Of a stretch of 41,175 bases of DNA, positions 17,438 through 23,835 are shown piece after piece. The notes beneath the pieces were generated by a model. It saw nothing but the letters and a program-made list of their open reading frames with translations, was not told the origin of the DNA and searched no databases. The position numbers and the translations under genes are program-made. Origin of the DNA: a virus; IMG/VR virus record IMGVR_UViG_3300034120_001198, positions 1 to 41,175 of that record; one strand, given 5' to 3'. Within the stretch, counting starts at the first letter, position 1. Every line of letters starts with the position of its first letter.

Positions 17438-17632
17438 ATGGCAAAGAACATTATTGACTTGAGCGAAAAGTCTACTACTACTCTTAATAAGGTTAAGGGT
17501 ATTGGTTTAGTAGGTAGCAGAATTGTTAGAACGAAAGAAGATTCAGTTAATCTAGCAATCGAAATACTTGGTGCTATTATAGACCAACAAGTTTTAACAG
17601 AGTTTGAATTAGGTAACTTAATTAAGAAATAA
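17438..17632 (+). CDS. Small hypothetical early protein
   Basis: 64 residues (MAKNIIDLSEKSTTTLNKVK...LTEFELGNLIKK). No family recognised; placed immediately before the ERF recombinase gene with one base between, so probably co-translated. Confidence 0.7.
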   Translation: MAKNIIDLSEKSTTTLNKVKGIGLVGSRIVRTKEDSVNLAIEILGAIIDQQVLTEFELGNLIKK

Positions 17633-17633
17633 C

Positions 17634-18305
17634 ATGGGAGAAGATATGTCAATTATAGGTGTTAACGAGTGTTTGACACTTATTCAGTTTGAATTAAAAG
17701 CACCAAAGAATCAGTATAATTCATTTGGCAAGTACAAGTACAGAAATTGTGAAGATATACAAGAAGCTGTTAAACCATTGCTTCAGAAGTATGGTGCTAC
17801 ATTAGTTGTTCAAGACGAAGTAAAAGAATGTCGTGCTACATTAGTTACATTAGTTGTTAAAGATAATGTTAAAGAAGAAGTAAAAGAATGTGTGTCAATA
17901 CCTTACATTGAATCTACAGCAACATTTATGTATTGTGGTGATGCTATAGAAGTTAAAGCACAAGCTGGTATAGATATTAACAGAAAAGGTATGGATGTAG
18001 CACAATGTTTTGGTGCTTCAAGTTCTTATGCTAGAAAGTATTGCCTTACGGGATTATTTCTTCTGGATGATACAAAAGATGCTGATGCTACTAATACGCA
18101 TGGTAAAGATGAAAAACCAGTAGCTAAACAACAAGATACAATTCCATTGTCTAAACCAATCAAATTGGTACAAGTAACAGACGAGCAAGTTGATATTGCA
18201 ATTGAATCTGGAAAAATGATGGTGTTATTAGAGAATGTAGGTGTTAAGTATTCTATTACACAAGAACAAAGAGTTAAATTAGAAAACGCATTAAATAACA
18301 TTTAA
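17634..18305 (+). CDS. erf: ERF-family single-strand annealing recombinase
   Basis: 223 residues. Shows the ERF (PF04404) landmarks: LKAPKNQYNSFGKYKYRNCE at 21-40, DIQEAVKPLL at 41-50, a central beta region ending in EVKAQAGIDI, and GASSSYARKYCLTGLFLLDD at 127-146. ERF proteins form rings that anneal complementary single strands in phage recombination and genome circularisation. The ATG at 17646 is an alternative start, with GGGAGAAG just before it. A Lys/Gln-rich linker leads to a C-terminal helical tail. Its partner in this genome is NinG; no exonuclease gene is recognised nearby. Confidence 0.92.
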   Translation: MGEDMSIIGVNECLTLIQFELKAPKNQYNSFGKYKYRNCEDIQEAVKPLLQKYGATLVVQDEVKECRATLVTLVVKDNVKEEVKECVSIPYIESTATFMYCGDAIEVKAQAGIDINRKGMDVAQCFGASSSYARKYCLTGLFLLDDTKDADATNTHGKDEKPVAKQQDTIPLSKPIKLVQVTDEQVDIAIESGKMMVLLENVGVKYSITQEQRVKLENALNNI

Positions 18306-18309
18306 GATT

Positions 18310-18576
18310 ATGATTAAGGTAGTAACATTAGACTTATTGATTGAGAATGAATTGGTAGGTACATATCATTTTGCAAATAAAGAATTAGCAGAACTTTTTG
18401 CTAAAGGTTTATGGGAGAATATAACTGAAGAAAAACAATCATCATCTGAATTTAAAGCAATTGAATATGCAGTTTGTGAGGATGTAGATGATATGGCTTT
18501 TGTCTTAGGTAAAGCAATTGGCTTTGAGGATGAAAGAATAAAAGAATTAATAGAAGAAGCAAAGAAACAAGACTAA
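18310..18576 (+). CDS. Small acidic hypothetical protein
   Basis: 88 residues, acidic, with a helical C-terminus (FEDERIKELIEEAKKQD). No family recognised. Four bases after ERF, so in the same operon and possibly an ERF partner. Confidence 0.65.
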   Translation: MIKVVTLDLLIENELVGTYHFANKELAELFAKGLWENITEEKQSSSEFKAIEYAVCEDVDDMAFVLGKAIGFEDERIKELIEEAKKQD

Positions 18577-18587
18577 ACTTAGAAAAC

Positions 18588-18797
18588 ATGGAAACAATAC
18601 CAAACCTAGCTTTCCCACAGACTTATGAGTATAACAATGGTACAGTTGCTCATTTTGGACTAACAAAACGTGAGTATTTTGCTGGTTTAGCATTACAAGC
18701 TGTTATAAGTAGCAATCGTTATGGAGAGTTTGAAATACCTTATTGGGCTGTTAAATATGCTGATGCTTTATTGTTAGAATTAGAAAATAAAAAATAA
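18588..18797 (+). CDS. Small conserved-type phage protein
   Basis: 69 residues. The central GLTKREYFAGLALQAVISS segment is of a kind common in short proteins of unknown function in many phages. The start lies in a leader repeated before the next gene (see findings). Confidence 0.7.
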   Translation: METIPNLAFPQTYEYNNGTVAHFGLTKREYFAGLALQAVISSNRYGEFEIPYWAVKYADALLLELENKK

Positions 18798-18808
18798 ACT
18801 TAGAAATC

Positions 18809-19303
18809 ATGGAAACAAAATCTTTATACAAAATCAATGCTGAATACATGGAGTTATTTGGCAGAATAGAAATGGCAGATGGTGTATTGACACCAGAGTT
18901 AGAAGAAGAACTAATCATCAAGAAATCAGAGTTAGAAGTTAAGTCTATTGCTTATGTTGAAGTTATCAAGCAAAGAGAAAGCTTTAATGATAGGATAGAC
19001 GAGGAAATTAAGCGATTACAAGCTATGAAAAAGTCAAATGATACATTGGTATCAAGACTTAAATCAAATTTGTTACAAGCAGTTTCCATCTTTGGTAATT
19101 ATGAAGCTGGGTTTGTTAAAATAGGAACTAGAAAATCTAAGCAAGTAGTTATTGATTACGATGTGAATGATTTGCCTAAGCAATATAAAACTGTTAAGGT
19201 TACAGAAACAGCAGATAAAGTAGCAATCAAGAAAGCGATAGAAAGTGGGCAAACAGTTTATGGTTGCAGATTAGTAGAGAATATTAACTTAACAATTAAA
19301 TAG
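18809..19303 (+). CDS. Siphovirus Gp157-like protein
   Basis: 164 residues. It follows the Gp157 family (PF05565) layout: an N-terminal helix SLYKINAEYMELFGRIE, a long central coiled coil (ELEVKSIAYVEVIKQRESFN...EIKRLQAMKK), and a short beta segment with the terminal VAIKKAIESGQTVYGCRLVE. Gp157 has been linked with phage resistance in streptococci; its molecular role is not settled. It is commonly encoded beside single-strand annealing proteins, as here. Confidence 0.8.
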   Translation: METKSLYKINAEYMELFGRIEMADGVLTPELEEELIIKKSELEVKSIAYVEVIKQRESFNDRIDEEIKRLQAMKKSNDTLVSRLKSNLLQAVSIFGNYEAGFVKIGTRKSKQVVIDYDVNDLPKQYKTVKVTETADKVAIKKAIESGQTVYGCRLVENINLTIK

Positions 19304-19304
19304 T

Positions 19305-19463
19305 ATGAGTTGTACTTGTAAAGGATTAGGAACAACACCTCCACATTTGAGAATAGGTTGCTATGGTATTACTTATTCTAAGCAGATAGAGTTAGAAGTT
19401 ATAAATCACATTATAAATTATGAATTTATTTTTATTGATAAGTTGGTTCGCTACTTGGTATAG
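19305..19463 (+). CDS. Possible small cysteine-containing protein
   Basis: 52 residues starting MSCTCKGLGTTPPHLRIGCYG. It fills a gap of about 110 bases between Gp157 and the RlpA-like gene and overlaps the latter by 44 bases. Three cysteines in the first 19 residues might bind a metal. The C-terminal part overlapping the next gene is less convincing, so the reality of this gene is uncertain. Confidence 0.4.
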   Translation: MSCTCKGLGTTPPHLRIGCYGITYSKQIELEVINHIINYEFIFIDKLVRYLV

Positions 19464-19719
19464 TTTAGATGGTAACTATACTTCATCTGGAGAAGTTTTT
19501 GATAGTAACAAGATGACTTGTGCTAGTAATCACTATAAGATAGGAACACTACTAGAAGTAACCAATGTAGCTAATGGTAAATCAGTTGTTGTTAAGGTAA
19601 ACGATACTGGTGCATTTAGAGGTCGCAAGCTAGACTTATCTAAAGGTGCATTTAGCAGAATAGCTAATTTAAGAAAAGGAGTAATTAAAATCAAAGTTGA
19701 AAAATTTAACGAACTATGA
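19420..19719 (+). CDS. RlpA-like double-psi beta-barrel protein
   Basis: 99 residues made up almost wholly of one RlpA-like barrel (PF03330): ATWYSLDGNYTSSGEVFDSN at 11-30, MTCASNHYKIGTLLEVTN at 32-49, GKSVVVKVNDTG at 53-64 and LDLSKGAFSRIANL at 71-84. RlpA proteins are septal peptidoglycan lytic transglycosylases or binders. The first ten residues are hydrophobic but too short and uncharged for a good signal peptide. Being in the early operon rather than with the lysis genes, it may modify the cell wall early or act inside the cell. No SPOR domain. Confidence 0.8.
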   Translation: MNLFLLISWFATWYSLDGNYTSSGEVFDSNKMTCASNHYKIGTLLEVTNVANGKSVVVKVNDTGAFRGRKLDLSKGAFSRIANLRKGVIKIKVEKFNEL

Positions 19720-19799
19720 ACGATTTGTATTATGAATCCACTTACGAGATTCAGCAATTAGAGGGAGAAGAATTAGAAATCTATTTAAAATCATTATGA
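19716..19799 (+). CDS. Very small translated frame (27 residues)
   Basis: MNDLYYESTYEIQQLEGEEL plus seven more residues. It has ATGA junctions at both ends, with the RlpA-like stop and with the next start, which keeps translation coupled across the gap. It could simply be a coupling cistron. No family. Confidence 0.45.
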   Translation: MNDLYYESTYEIQQLEGEELEIYLKSL

Positions 19800-20134
19800 A
19801 AACAAAAATCACAAGTTTAAATCAGCTACCAGAGAAACAAAGAGAACAAGCTGTAGCATATTATCAGCACATAGCTAGAGCAGTTATGTTATGTCAATCA
19901 GCTATTCATAGCATAGATGAGGTAAACACTAATATGTTTCATAGGCACGAACTAAGAAGATGTGCCAATGCTTTTATTAAAGGTGTAGAAATGTATGCTA
20001 ACACCTTTGTAGAAACTGGTAATATGACTATGGTACAGACTTATGCTAACATAGTGCAGAGTATAGATGATTTTAAAGAAAATATTAAAGTAACCATAAC
20101 AGAAGCACAAAATGACAGCGAAAGAGAAAGCTAG
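19796..20134 (+). CDS. Hypothetical helical early protein
   Basis: 112 residues, mainly helical (EKQREQAVAYYQHIARAVML...FIKGVEMYANTFVETGN). No membrane segment or catalytic motif; family not recognised. Overlaps the next gene by 23 bases. Confidence 0.65.
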   Translation: MKTKITSLNQLPEKQREQAVAYYQHIARAVMLCQSAIHSIDEVNTNMFHRHELRRCANAFIKGVEMYANTFVETGNMTMVQTYANIVQSIDDFKENIKVTITEAQNDSERES

Positions 20135-20321
20135 AGCAAAAGGACATGAGTATTTAATGAATGTAATTACAGATTGTCCAAACGTAACTAACAATGAAGC
20201 AGTTGATATTGCTAAATACTTTGTAAATGAGATTATTTTTTTAACTACAGATAAAGAAAAACGTGAGTTTTACGAGGAAGTTTATTGTCAGCTAGAATAT
20301 TATTACACAAAAGAATTTTAA
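20112..20321 (+). CDS. Small hypothetical protein
   Basis: 69 residues, helical (NNEAVDIAKYFVNEIIFLTT...EEVYCQLEYYYTKEF). No family recognised. ATG start inside the end of the previous gene. Confidence 0.6.
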   Translation: MTAKEKARAKGHEYLMNVITDCPNVTNNEAVDIAKYFVNEIIFLTTDKEKREFYEEVYCQLEYYYTKEF

Positions 20322-20322
20322 T

Positions 20323-20481
20323 ATGAATAAGAACAATAAGAATAGAAATAGGTGGGTAGTACAGCCCACCTTTGATGTTGGGTATGAAAGATGGACTTTT
20401 CGTAGTAACAGAAAAGGAGTATTAAACTTAGGTAGAGTGGTTAGGAAAGCATTAAATATTAGAGAAGATGACAACAATTAA
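20323..20481 (+). CDS. Small basic hypothetical protein
   Basis: 52 residues, very basic (MNKNNKNRNRWVVQPTFDVG, then YERWTFRSNRKG). The composition suits nucleic-acid binding, but no fold is recognised. One base after the previous stop and overlapping the next start by 14 bases. Confidence 0.5.
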   Translation: MNKNNKNRNRWVVQPTFDVGYERWTFRSNRKGVLNLGRVVRKALNIREDDNN

Positions 20482-20644
20482 AGAGCAAATAGAAGAACTT
20501 AAAGCATTATTGACTGGTGATTTATTTCAAGATGGAGATATAATGCAAAAGATTTATGAGTTAAAAAAGCAATTAAATCCAGAGATAGAAACCAATCCAG
20601 ATGCAGATGAAGATGAAGATGGGTGTTTATTTTGTGGTAGTTAA
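20468..20644 (+). CDS. Small acidic-tailed hypothetical protein
   Basis: 58 residues: a helical start (TIKEQIEELKALLTG) and an acidic tail (NPDADEDEDGCLFCGS) with a terminal CLFC pair that might bind a metal. No family recognised. Short but in operon context. Confidence 0.5.
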   Translation: MTTIKEQIEELKALLTGDLFQDGDIMQKIYELKKQLNPEIETNPDADEDEDGCLFCGS

Positions 20645-20655
20645 ATAAAAAACAA

Positions 20656-21009
20656 ATGGAACAATACTATATTAAACAAGGAAGAAAATACGTGCCATCT
20701 GGAGTTGATTACCCTAATCTACATGATGGTATATGGTTAGTAACTAAGAATACTAAAAGAGGTTGTAATCTGGTGTATTACATTGGAGATTTACAGAAAC
20801 CAGTTAACCTACAGAATCATGCGTTTCTACAGAGTTTTACTGATGATTTGGGTATGTACATACAGAAGCTAAAAGATAATCAATCAGATGAGTTTAAAGA
20901 TGCTAAAGACACTTTAGGTAGTTGGGTTCAAGAACAGATAAATGTTAGTGGGATTAGTGCTAATGATTTAGCAGTATTAGTAATGAGATTTTTAAGTGAG
21001 AAGCTATGA
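20656..21009 (+). CDS. Hypothetical early protein
   Basis: 117 residues with a beta N-terminus (DGIWLVTKNTKRGCNLVYYI) and helical C-terminus. Family not recognised. ATGA overlap with the gene at 21006. Confidence 0.65.
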   Translation: MEQYYIKQGRKYVPSGVDYPNLHDGIWLVTKNTKRGCNLVYYIGDLQKPVNLQNHAFLQSFTDDLGMYIQKLKDNQSDEFKDAKDTLGSWVQEQINVSGISANDLAVLVMRFLSEKL

Positions 21010-21206
21010 AACAGACAGCAGTAGAGTGGTTAGAAATGGAGATTGTAAAACTTGAAGCTAAGTATGCAATTGTTGGTGAGATATATGAACTTTGTGAACA
21101 AGCCAAAGAAATGGAAAAGCAACAGATAATTAATGTTGTTGAATATTACTGTCCAGATACAAGTGAAGCAGAACAATATTACAATGAAACCTTTAAATCA
21201 GAATAA
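21006..21206 (+). CDS. Small phage protein of a common type
   Basis: 66 residues opening MKQTAVEWLEMEIVKLEAKY and containing EQAKEMEKQQIINVVEYYCP; short proteins with this TAVEWL...QAKxMEKQQI layout are common in Bacteroidota phages and lack an assigned function. ATGA start. Confidence 0.75.
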   Translation: MKQTAVEWLEMEIVKLEAKYAIVGEIYELCEQAKEMEKQQIINVVEYYCPDTSEAEQYYNETFKSE

Positions 21207-21207
21207 G

Positions 21208-21849
21208 ATGAAAGTAGAGTTATTAAAAGTATTTGGTGATGATGAAATGGTAGTTGATGTAGCTAGGGCTTCTTATGACAAACTAGCTGAAATGTACACA
21301 GAAAATGAGAATGATAAGCTAATAAGCTATTTAGCTAGGAATAATCATTGGTCGCCATTTAGTCATCCTAAAGTACAATACAGATTACAAATTCCAATCT
21401 ATGTAGAAAGACAAATTATCAAGACACAAGCTGGTGTTGAATACAATTCTATCTCTGGTAGATATGTCGATTTTTCAGATACTTATACTCTGGTAAAAGA
21501 GTGGAGAACACAAAGCAAAAGTAGTAAACAAGGTAGTGCAGAGCCATTGGATATTTATGGACAAGAAGCTTGTAACGTGATTGAACATGAAGTAAAAAAG
21601 TTTTGTCAAAATGCTTATAAAATGCTGATTAACATTGGAGTAAGCAAAGAACAAGCTAGAACTATTTTACCATTAAATCTGAATACTACAATGATATGGA
21701 CTGGCAGTTTGTATTCTTTAATCAGATTGTGTAAGCAAAGGTTGAAACCAGATGCACAGCAAGAAACTAGAGAAGTTGTGCAATTAATGTTAGACCAGTT
21801 GAAAGAAAAACAAGTGTTTAATCAAAGTTTAAAAGTTTATGAATTATGA
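21208..21849 (+). CDS. thyX: FAD-dependent thymidylate synthase ThyX
   Basis: 213 residues from the ATG at 21208; the upstream in-frame start at 21133 would overlap the previous gene and is not needed. ThyX makes dTMP from dUMP using methylene-tetrahydrofolate and reduced FAD. Landmarks: HWSPFSHPKVQYRLQIPIYV at 47-66, ERQIIKTQAGVEYNSISGRY at 67-86, ARTILPLNLNTTMIWTGSLY, and DAQQETREV. The classical RHR of the ThyX motif is replaced by KTQ (72-74), while the N-S-S-R residues that follow are kept. It would supply thymidylate for phage DNA synthesis. ATGA junction with the next gene. Confidence 0.88.
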   Translation: MKVELLKVFGDDEMVVDVARASYDKLAEMYTENENDKLISYLARNNHWSPFSHPKVQYRLQIPIYVERQIIKTQAGVEYNSISGRYVDFSDTYTLVKEWRTQSKSSKQGSAEPLDIYGQEACNVIEHEVKKFCQNAYKMLINIGVSKEQARTILPLNLNTTMIWTGSLYSLIRLCKQRLKPDAQQETREVVQLMLDQLKEKQVFNQSLKVYEL

Positions 21850-22235
21850 GAAAAGTAAATAGAGGTGATGAGGTTATTGTAAAAGAAAAGAGTTTTCAGC
21901 ATTTTACCTTTGGCAAAGCTTATAAGGTTAATCATACGGATTCAAGGCATTTTACATTGACTAATAATTCTGGAACAGAAGTTGTTTATAGACACGAAGA
22001 ATTTGATGCTTATTTTGAATTTCAAAAATCAGAAAGCAAAGATGAAGCACCTAAACACTATGACAATTCTAATGGTAGTTTGTATCTGTTTGCAGACAAG
22101 CAAGGGTTAAACACTTGGGAATTTGATATAGTCAAACGTATTGTTAGGTGTAGAAAAAAAGGTAATTTTAAAGAAGATTTAGAAAAAACTAAATTCCTTA
22201 TAGATTTATACTTAAAAGAATGGACAGAGAATTAA
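21846..22235 (+). CDS. DUF3310-like protein with N-terminal barrel-like domain
   Basis: 129 residues. The last 55 (SLYLFADKQGLNTWEFDIVK, then RIVRCRKKGNFKEDLEKTKF) match the DUF3310 pattern of phage proteins linked with nucleotide metabolism. The first 70 residues (VNRGDEVIVKEKSFQHFTFG...YKVNHTDSRHFTLTN) look like an SH3-type beta barrel fused in front. It sits beside ThyX, in line with a nucleotide role (inference). Confidence 0.7.
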   Translation: MRKVNRGDEVIVKEKSFQHFTFGKAYKVNHTDSRHFTLTNNSGTEVVYRHEEFDAYFEFQKSESKDEAPKHYDNSNGSLYLFADKQGLNTWEFDIVKRIVRCRKKGNFKEDLEKTKFLIDLYLKEWTEN

Positions 22236-22450
22236 GACACATTGATTGGTTTAGAGATAATATAGGTAAAACGATATACGGAACTTCTGGATGCAGTTGT
22301 TCCGTTTGTCATATGCAATACCTTAAAGGTGTTAGAATATCTGATTTAAACCATGCAAATTCATTGTATAGTATTCAAGATACTACTAACAGAAGATATT
22401 TCACCTCTAAAGAAGATAGAGTTGAGTATGAACGAAGTTTAAAAGGATAA
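22220..22450 (+). CDS. Small putative zinc-binding protein
   Basis: 76 residues. DRELRHIDWFRDNIGKTIYG is followed by CSCSVC (residues 25-30), a likely metal-binding cluster, and a HANSLYSIQD segment. Similar short proteins occur in other Bacteroidota phages without known function. Overlaps the DUF3310 gene by 16 bases. Confidence 0.65.
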   Translation: MDRELRHIDWFRDNIGKTIYGTSGCSCSVCHMQYLKGVRISDLNHANSLYSIQDTTNRRYFTSKEDRVEYERSLKG

Positions 22451-22476
22451 AAAATTTTTATAGCCAAACGTATATA
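22450..22476 (+). repeat. TATAGCCA repeat, copy 1
   Basis: AAAATTTTTATAGCCAAACG then TATATATG; the last ATG is the start of the gene at 22476. It matches the four copies at 22931, 22977, 23022 and 23084, so the sequence serves as leader of a gene here and as an array downstream. Confidence 0.6.
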
Positions 22477-22841
22477 TGAAGATAAAAGTAAGCACCAGAG
22501 TAGTGCTAATATTCAAAAATCGTGTAGTAAAGATTCCAATTAGTCTTAGAGGTTACTTACAATGCTTACAAGAAGCTTATATATGGGATAAATACAAGCA
22601 TTTAAACCTTATAGGCGAACTTTATTGGTTCAAGTATGGTATTGTATGTATGAAGCGATATAAACCAGTTAGAGAGGTTTTTCACCTGGATGTGTTCAGA
22701 GTAAAGAATAACATTGAAGAATTAAACATAGTAATGTGTGATCTGTATAATAGAGCCAATTGGGGTGAGGATGAATCTGGTAAAAAGATATTAATTGATT
22801 ACGGAATTAATGAAGAAATTTCTAAAATGTACAATCTTTAA
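22476..22841 (+). CDS. Minimal kinase-fold-like protein (possible pseudokinase)
   Basis: 121 residues. The order of motifs suggests a reduced protein-kinase-like fold: VLIFKNRVVKIP (10-21, Lys19 as ATP-site lysine), LQEAYIW (31-37, Glu33 as helix C glutamate), GIVCMKRYKP (55-64) as a hinge, CDLYNRANW (88-96) in place of the catalytic loop, and ILIDYG (105-110) as the DFG equivalent. Similar small phage proteins ending in DYG are known to me only as hypothetical proteins. This is pattern recognition, not a proven homology. Last gene before a long intergenic region. Confidence 0.55.
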   Translation: MKIKVSTRVVLIFKNRVVKIPISLRGYLQCLQEAYIWDKYKHLNLIGELYWFKYGIVCMKRYKPVREVFHLDVFRVKNNIEELNIVMCDLYNRANWGEDESGKKILIDYGINEEISKMYNL

Positions 22842-22851
22842 ATAATTTTAT

Positions 22852-22859
22852 TATATTTG
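22852..22859 (+). promoter_or_regulatory. Promoter -7 box
   Basis: TATATTTG matches TAnnTTTG and lies 11 bases after the preceding stop codon. No TTG is found at the right distance upstream, so it is weaker evidence than the promoters at 13938 or 23338. A terminator begins only 28 bases after it. Confidence 0.5.
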
Positions 22860-22886
22860 TACGGATTTCTTGTCAAATGGTTTTGG

Positions 22887-22924
22887 AAAAAGGGGTTAGA
22901 TTAAGTTCTAGCTCCTTTTTTTTT
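22887..22924 (+). terminator. Rho-independent terminator / attenuator
   Basis: AAAAAGGGGTTAGA pairs with TCTAGCTCCTTTT (two G-T pairs), loop TTAAGT, then a run of nine T bases. It ends the long early operon. Together with the promoter box at 22852 it would also define a transcript of only about 60 bases. Confidence 0.88.
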
Positions 22925-22930
22925 ATGTTT

Positions 22931-22957
22931 TAAATTTTTTATAGCCAGCACTATATA
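22931..22957 (+). repeat. TATAGCCA repeat, copy 2
   Basis: TAAATTTTTTATAGCCAGCA then CTATATA. First of four array copies; next copy 46 bases on. Confidence 0.7.
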
Positions 22958-22976
22958 AACGGAATTTTTGATAAAA

Positions 22977-23003
22977 TAAATTTTTTGTAGCCAGCAGTAT
23001 ATA
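22977..23003 (+). repeat. TATAGCCA repeat, copy 3
   Basis: TAAATTTTTTGTAGCCAGCA then GTATATA; one change in the core (GTAGCCA). Confidence 0.7.
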
Positions 23004-23021
23004 ACCAATTTTTTAACAGAA

Positions 23022-23048
23022 TAAATTTTTTATAGCCAATCGTATAAA
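23022..23048 (+). repeat. TATAGCCA repeat, copy 4
   Basis: TAAATTTTTTATAGCCAATC then GTATAAA; 45 bases after copy 3. Confidence 0.7.
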
Positions 23049-23083
23049 AGAAAAAAAAATATTTTTTCAAATTTTCAGCAAAA

Positions 23084-23110
23084 TAAATTTATTATAGCCA
23101 ACTGTATATA
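23084..23110 (+). repeat. TATAGCCA repeat, copy 5
   Basis: TAAATTTATTATAGCCAACT then GTATATA; 62 bases after copy 4. It runs straight into a 16-base palindrome. Confidence 0.7.
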
Positions 23111-23124
23111 TACAAATTTGTATA
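23109..23124. promoter_or_regulatory. Perfect 16-base palindrome, operator candidate
   Basis: TATACAAATTTGTATA reads the same on both strands. Palindromes of this size are typical dimeric repressor or initiator sites. It overlaps the end of TATAGCCA copy 5. Confidence 0.5.
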
Positions 23125-23251
23125 AACAGCGATTTGTGAAAACGACCTATGCATAAGAATCTTAGGTAATAGTCTACTGGCCAACTGGGAGATCGTACTG
23201 GTAAATTATATAAATGTACTTTTTAGCTGCTAAGATCAAACCAGGATCAAA

Positions 23252-23305
23252 CCTGGATCACCTGGATCACCTGGATCACCTGGATCACCTGGATCACCTG
23301 GATCA
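23252..23305 (+). repeat. Six tandem CCTGGATCA iterons
   Basis: Six perfect, contiguous copies of the 9-mer CCTGGATCA. Degenerate units (AGATCAAA, CCAGGATCAAA) precede them from about 23232. An AT tract of about 50 bases follows directly. Each unit contains CCTGG (CCWGG type) overlapping GATC. Layout is that of an iteron origin; a variable short tandem repeat is the main alternative. Confidence 0.75.
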
Positions 23306-23337
23306 AAAAATTTTTTTTTATTATTTTTTAATTATTA

Positions 23338-23368
23338 TTTGCTAATTAATTAATAATACGTATGTTTG
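23338..23368 (+). promoter_or_regulatory. Bacteroidota-type promoter for the 23.4-27.6 kb operon
   Basis: TTTG at 23338-23341, 19 bases, TATGTTTG at 23361-23368: the best promoter match in the window. The leader runs about 65 bases to the ATG at 23441. Confidence 0.82.
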
Positions 23369-23440
23369 TAGAAGAAAAGGAACAAAAACAGGCCTTTTTA
23401 AGCTAACTGACTGAAAATCAATAATTTAAAACAAAAAACC

Positions 23441-23644
23441 ATGAAAACTTTTGAAAAACTACATTTAAAAATTGAAGCTAAAGGAAAAGTTAAAATAATT
23501 GATTTATATAATCAACCTAATAATACATTATCAATGTTGGATATTTACAAATTAATTACAAATTATTTAGTTTCAAACGACTTGTTTATTTTGCCTTATA
23601 AGGTGCAAAAGTTAAGCAAAAGAGCAAGACGAAATCAAATTTAA
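23441..23644 (+). CDS. Small basic hypothetical protein
   Basis: 67 residues, basic C-terminus (VQKLSKRARRNQI). First gene of the third early operon, start in an AACCATG context. No family recognised. Confidence 0.65.
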   Translation: MKTFEKLHLKIEAKGKVKIIDLYNQPNNTLSMLDIYKLITNYLVSNDLFILPYKVQKLSKRARRNQI

Positions 23645-23666
23645 GAACCACATAAAAACAAAAACC

Positions 23667-23831
23667 ATGAGAACAGAACAACAACTAATTGAAAGGTATA
23701 ATTTCTTAATTCAAGAAGAAGTTAAAAATAAACGTTTATACGGGGAAATTAGCAGATATAAACGTATAATTGAAATAATAAATGGTATTAATCCAATCGA
23801 AAAACAAAGAACGTTAAAAACTAAAATTTAA
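23667..23831 (+). CDS. Small helical hypothetical protein
   Basis: 54 residues, helical and basic (MRTEQQLIERYNFLIQEEVK...). Start context AAAACCATG, shared with its neighbours. No family recognised. Confidence 0.6.
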   Translation: MRTEQQLIERYNFLIQEEVKNKRLYGEISRYKRIIEIINGINPIEKQRTLKTKI

Positions 23832-23835
23832 AACC

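Larger units (their letters stand above)
22842..23440. other. Long intergenic region: candidate replication origin and control region
   Basis: About 600 bases without a convincing gene. In order it holds a promoter box, a short transcript ending in a terminator, four TATAGCCA repeats, a 16-base palindrome, a GC-richer stretch with several ACTGG words (23170-23205), six 9-base tandem repeats, an AT tract of about 50 bases, and the promoter of the next operon. Iterons beside an AT-rich melting region are typical of origins. Described element by element in the following entries. Confidence 0.6.

Noticed and set aside
23160-23230. tRNA-like stretch with ACTGG words
   Set aside because: No cloverleaf, T-loop or acceptor stem could be drawn.
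23252-23305. CRISPR array
   Set aside because: Units are 9 bases with no spacers; no cas genes are present.
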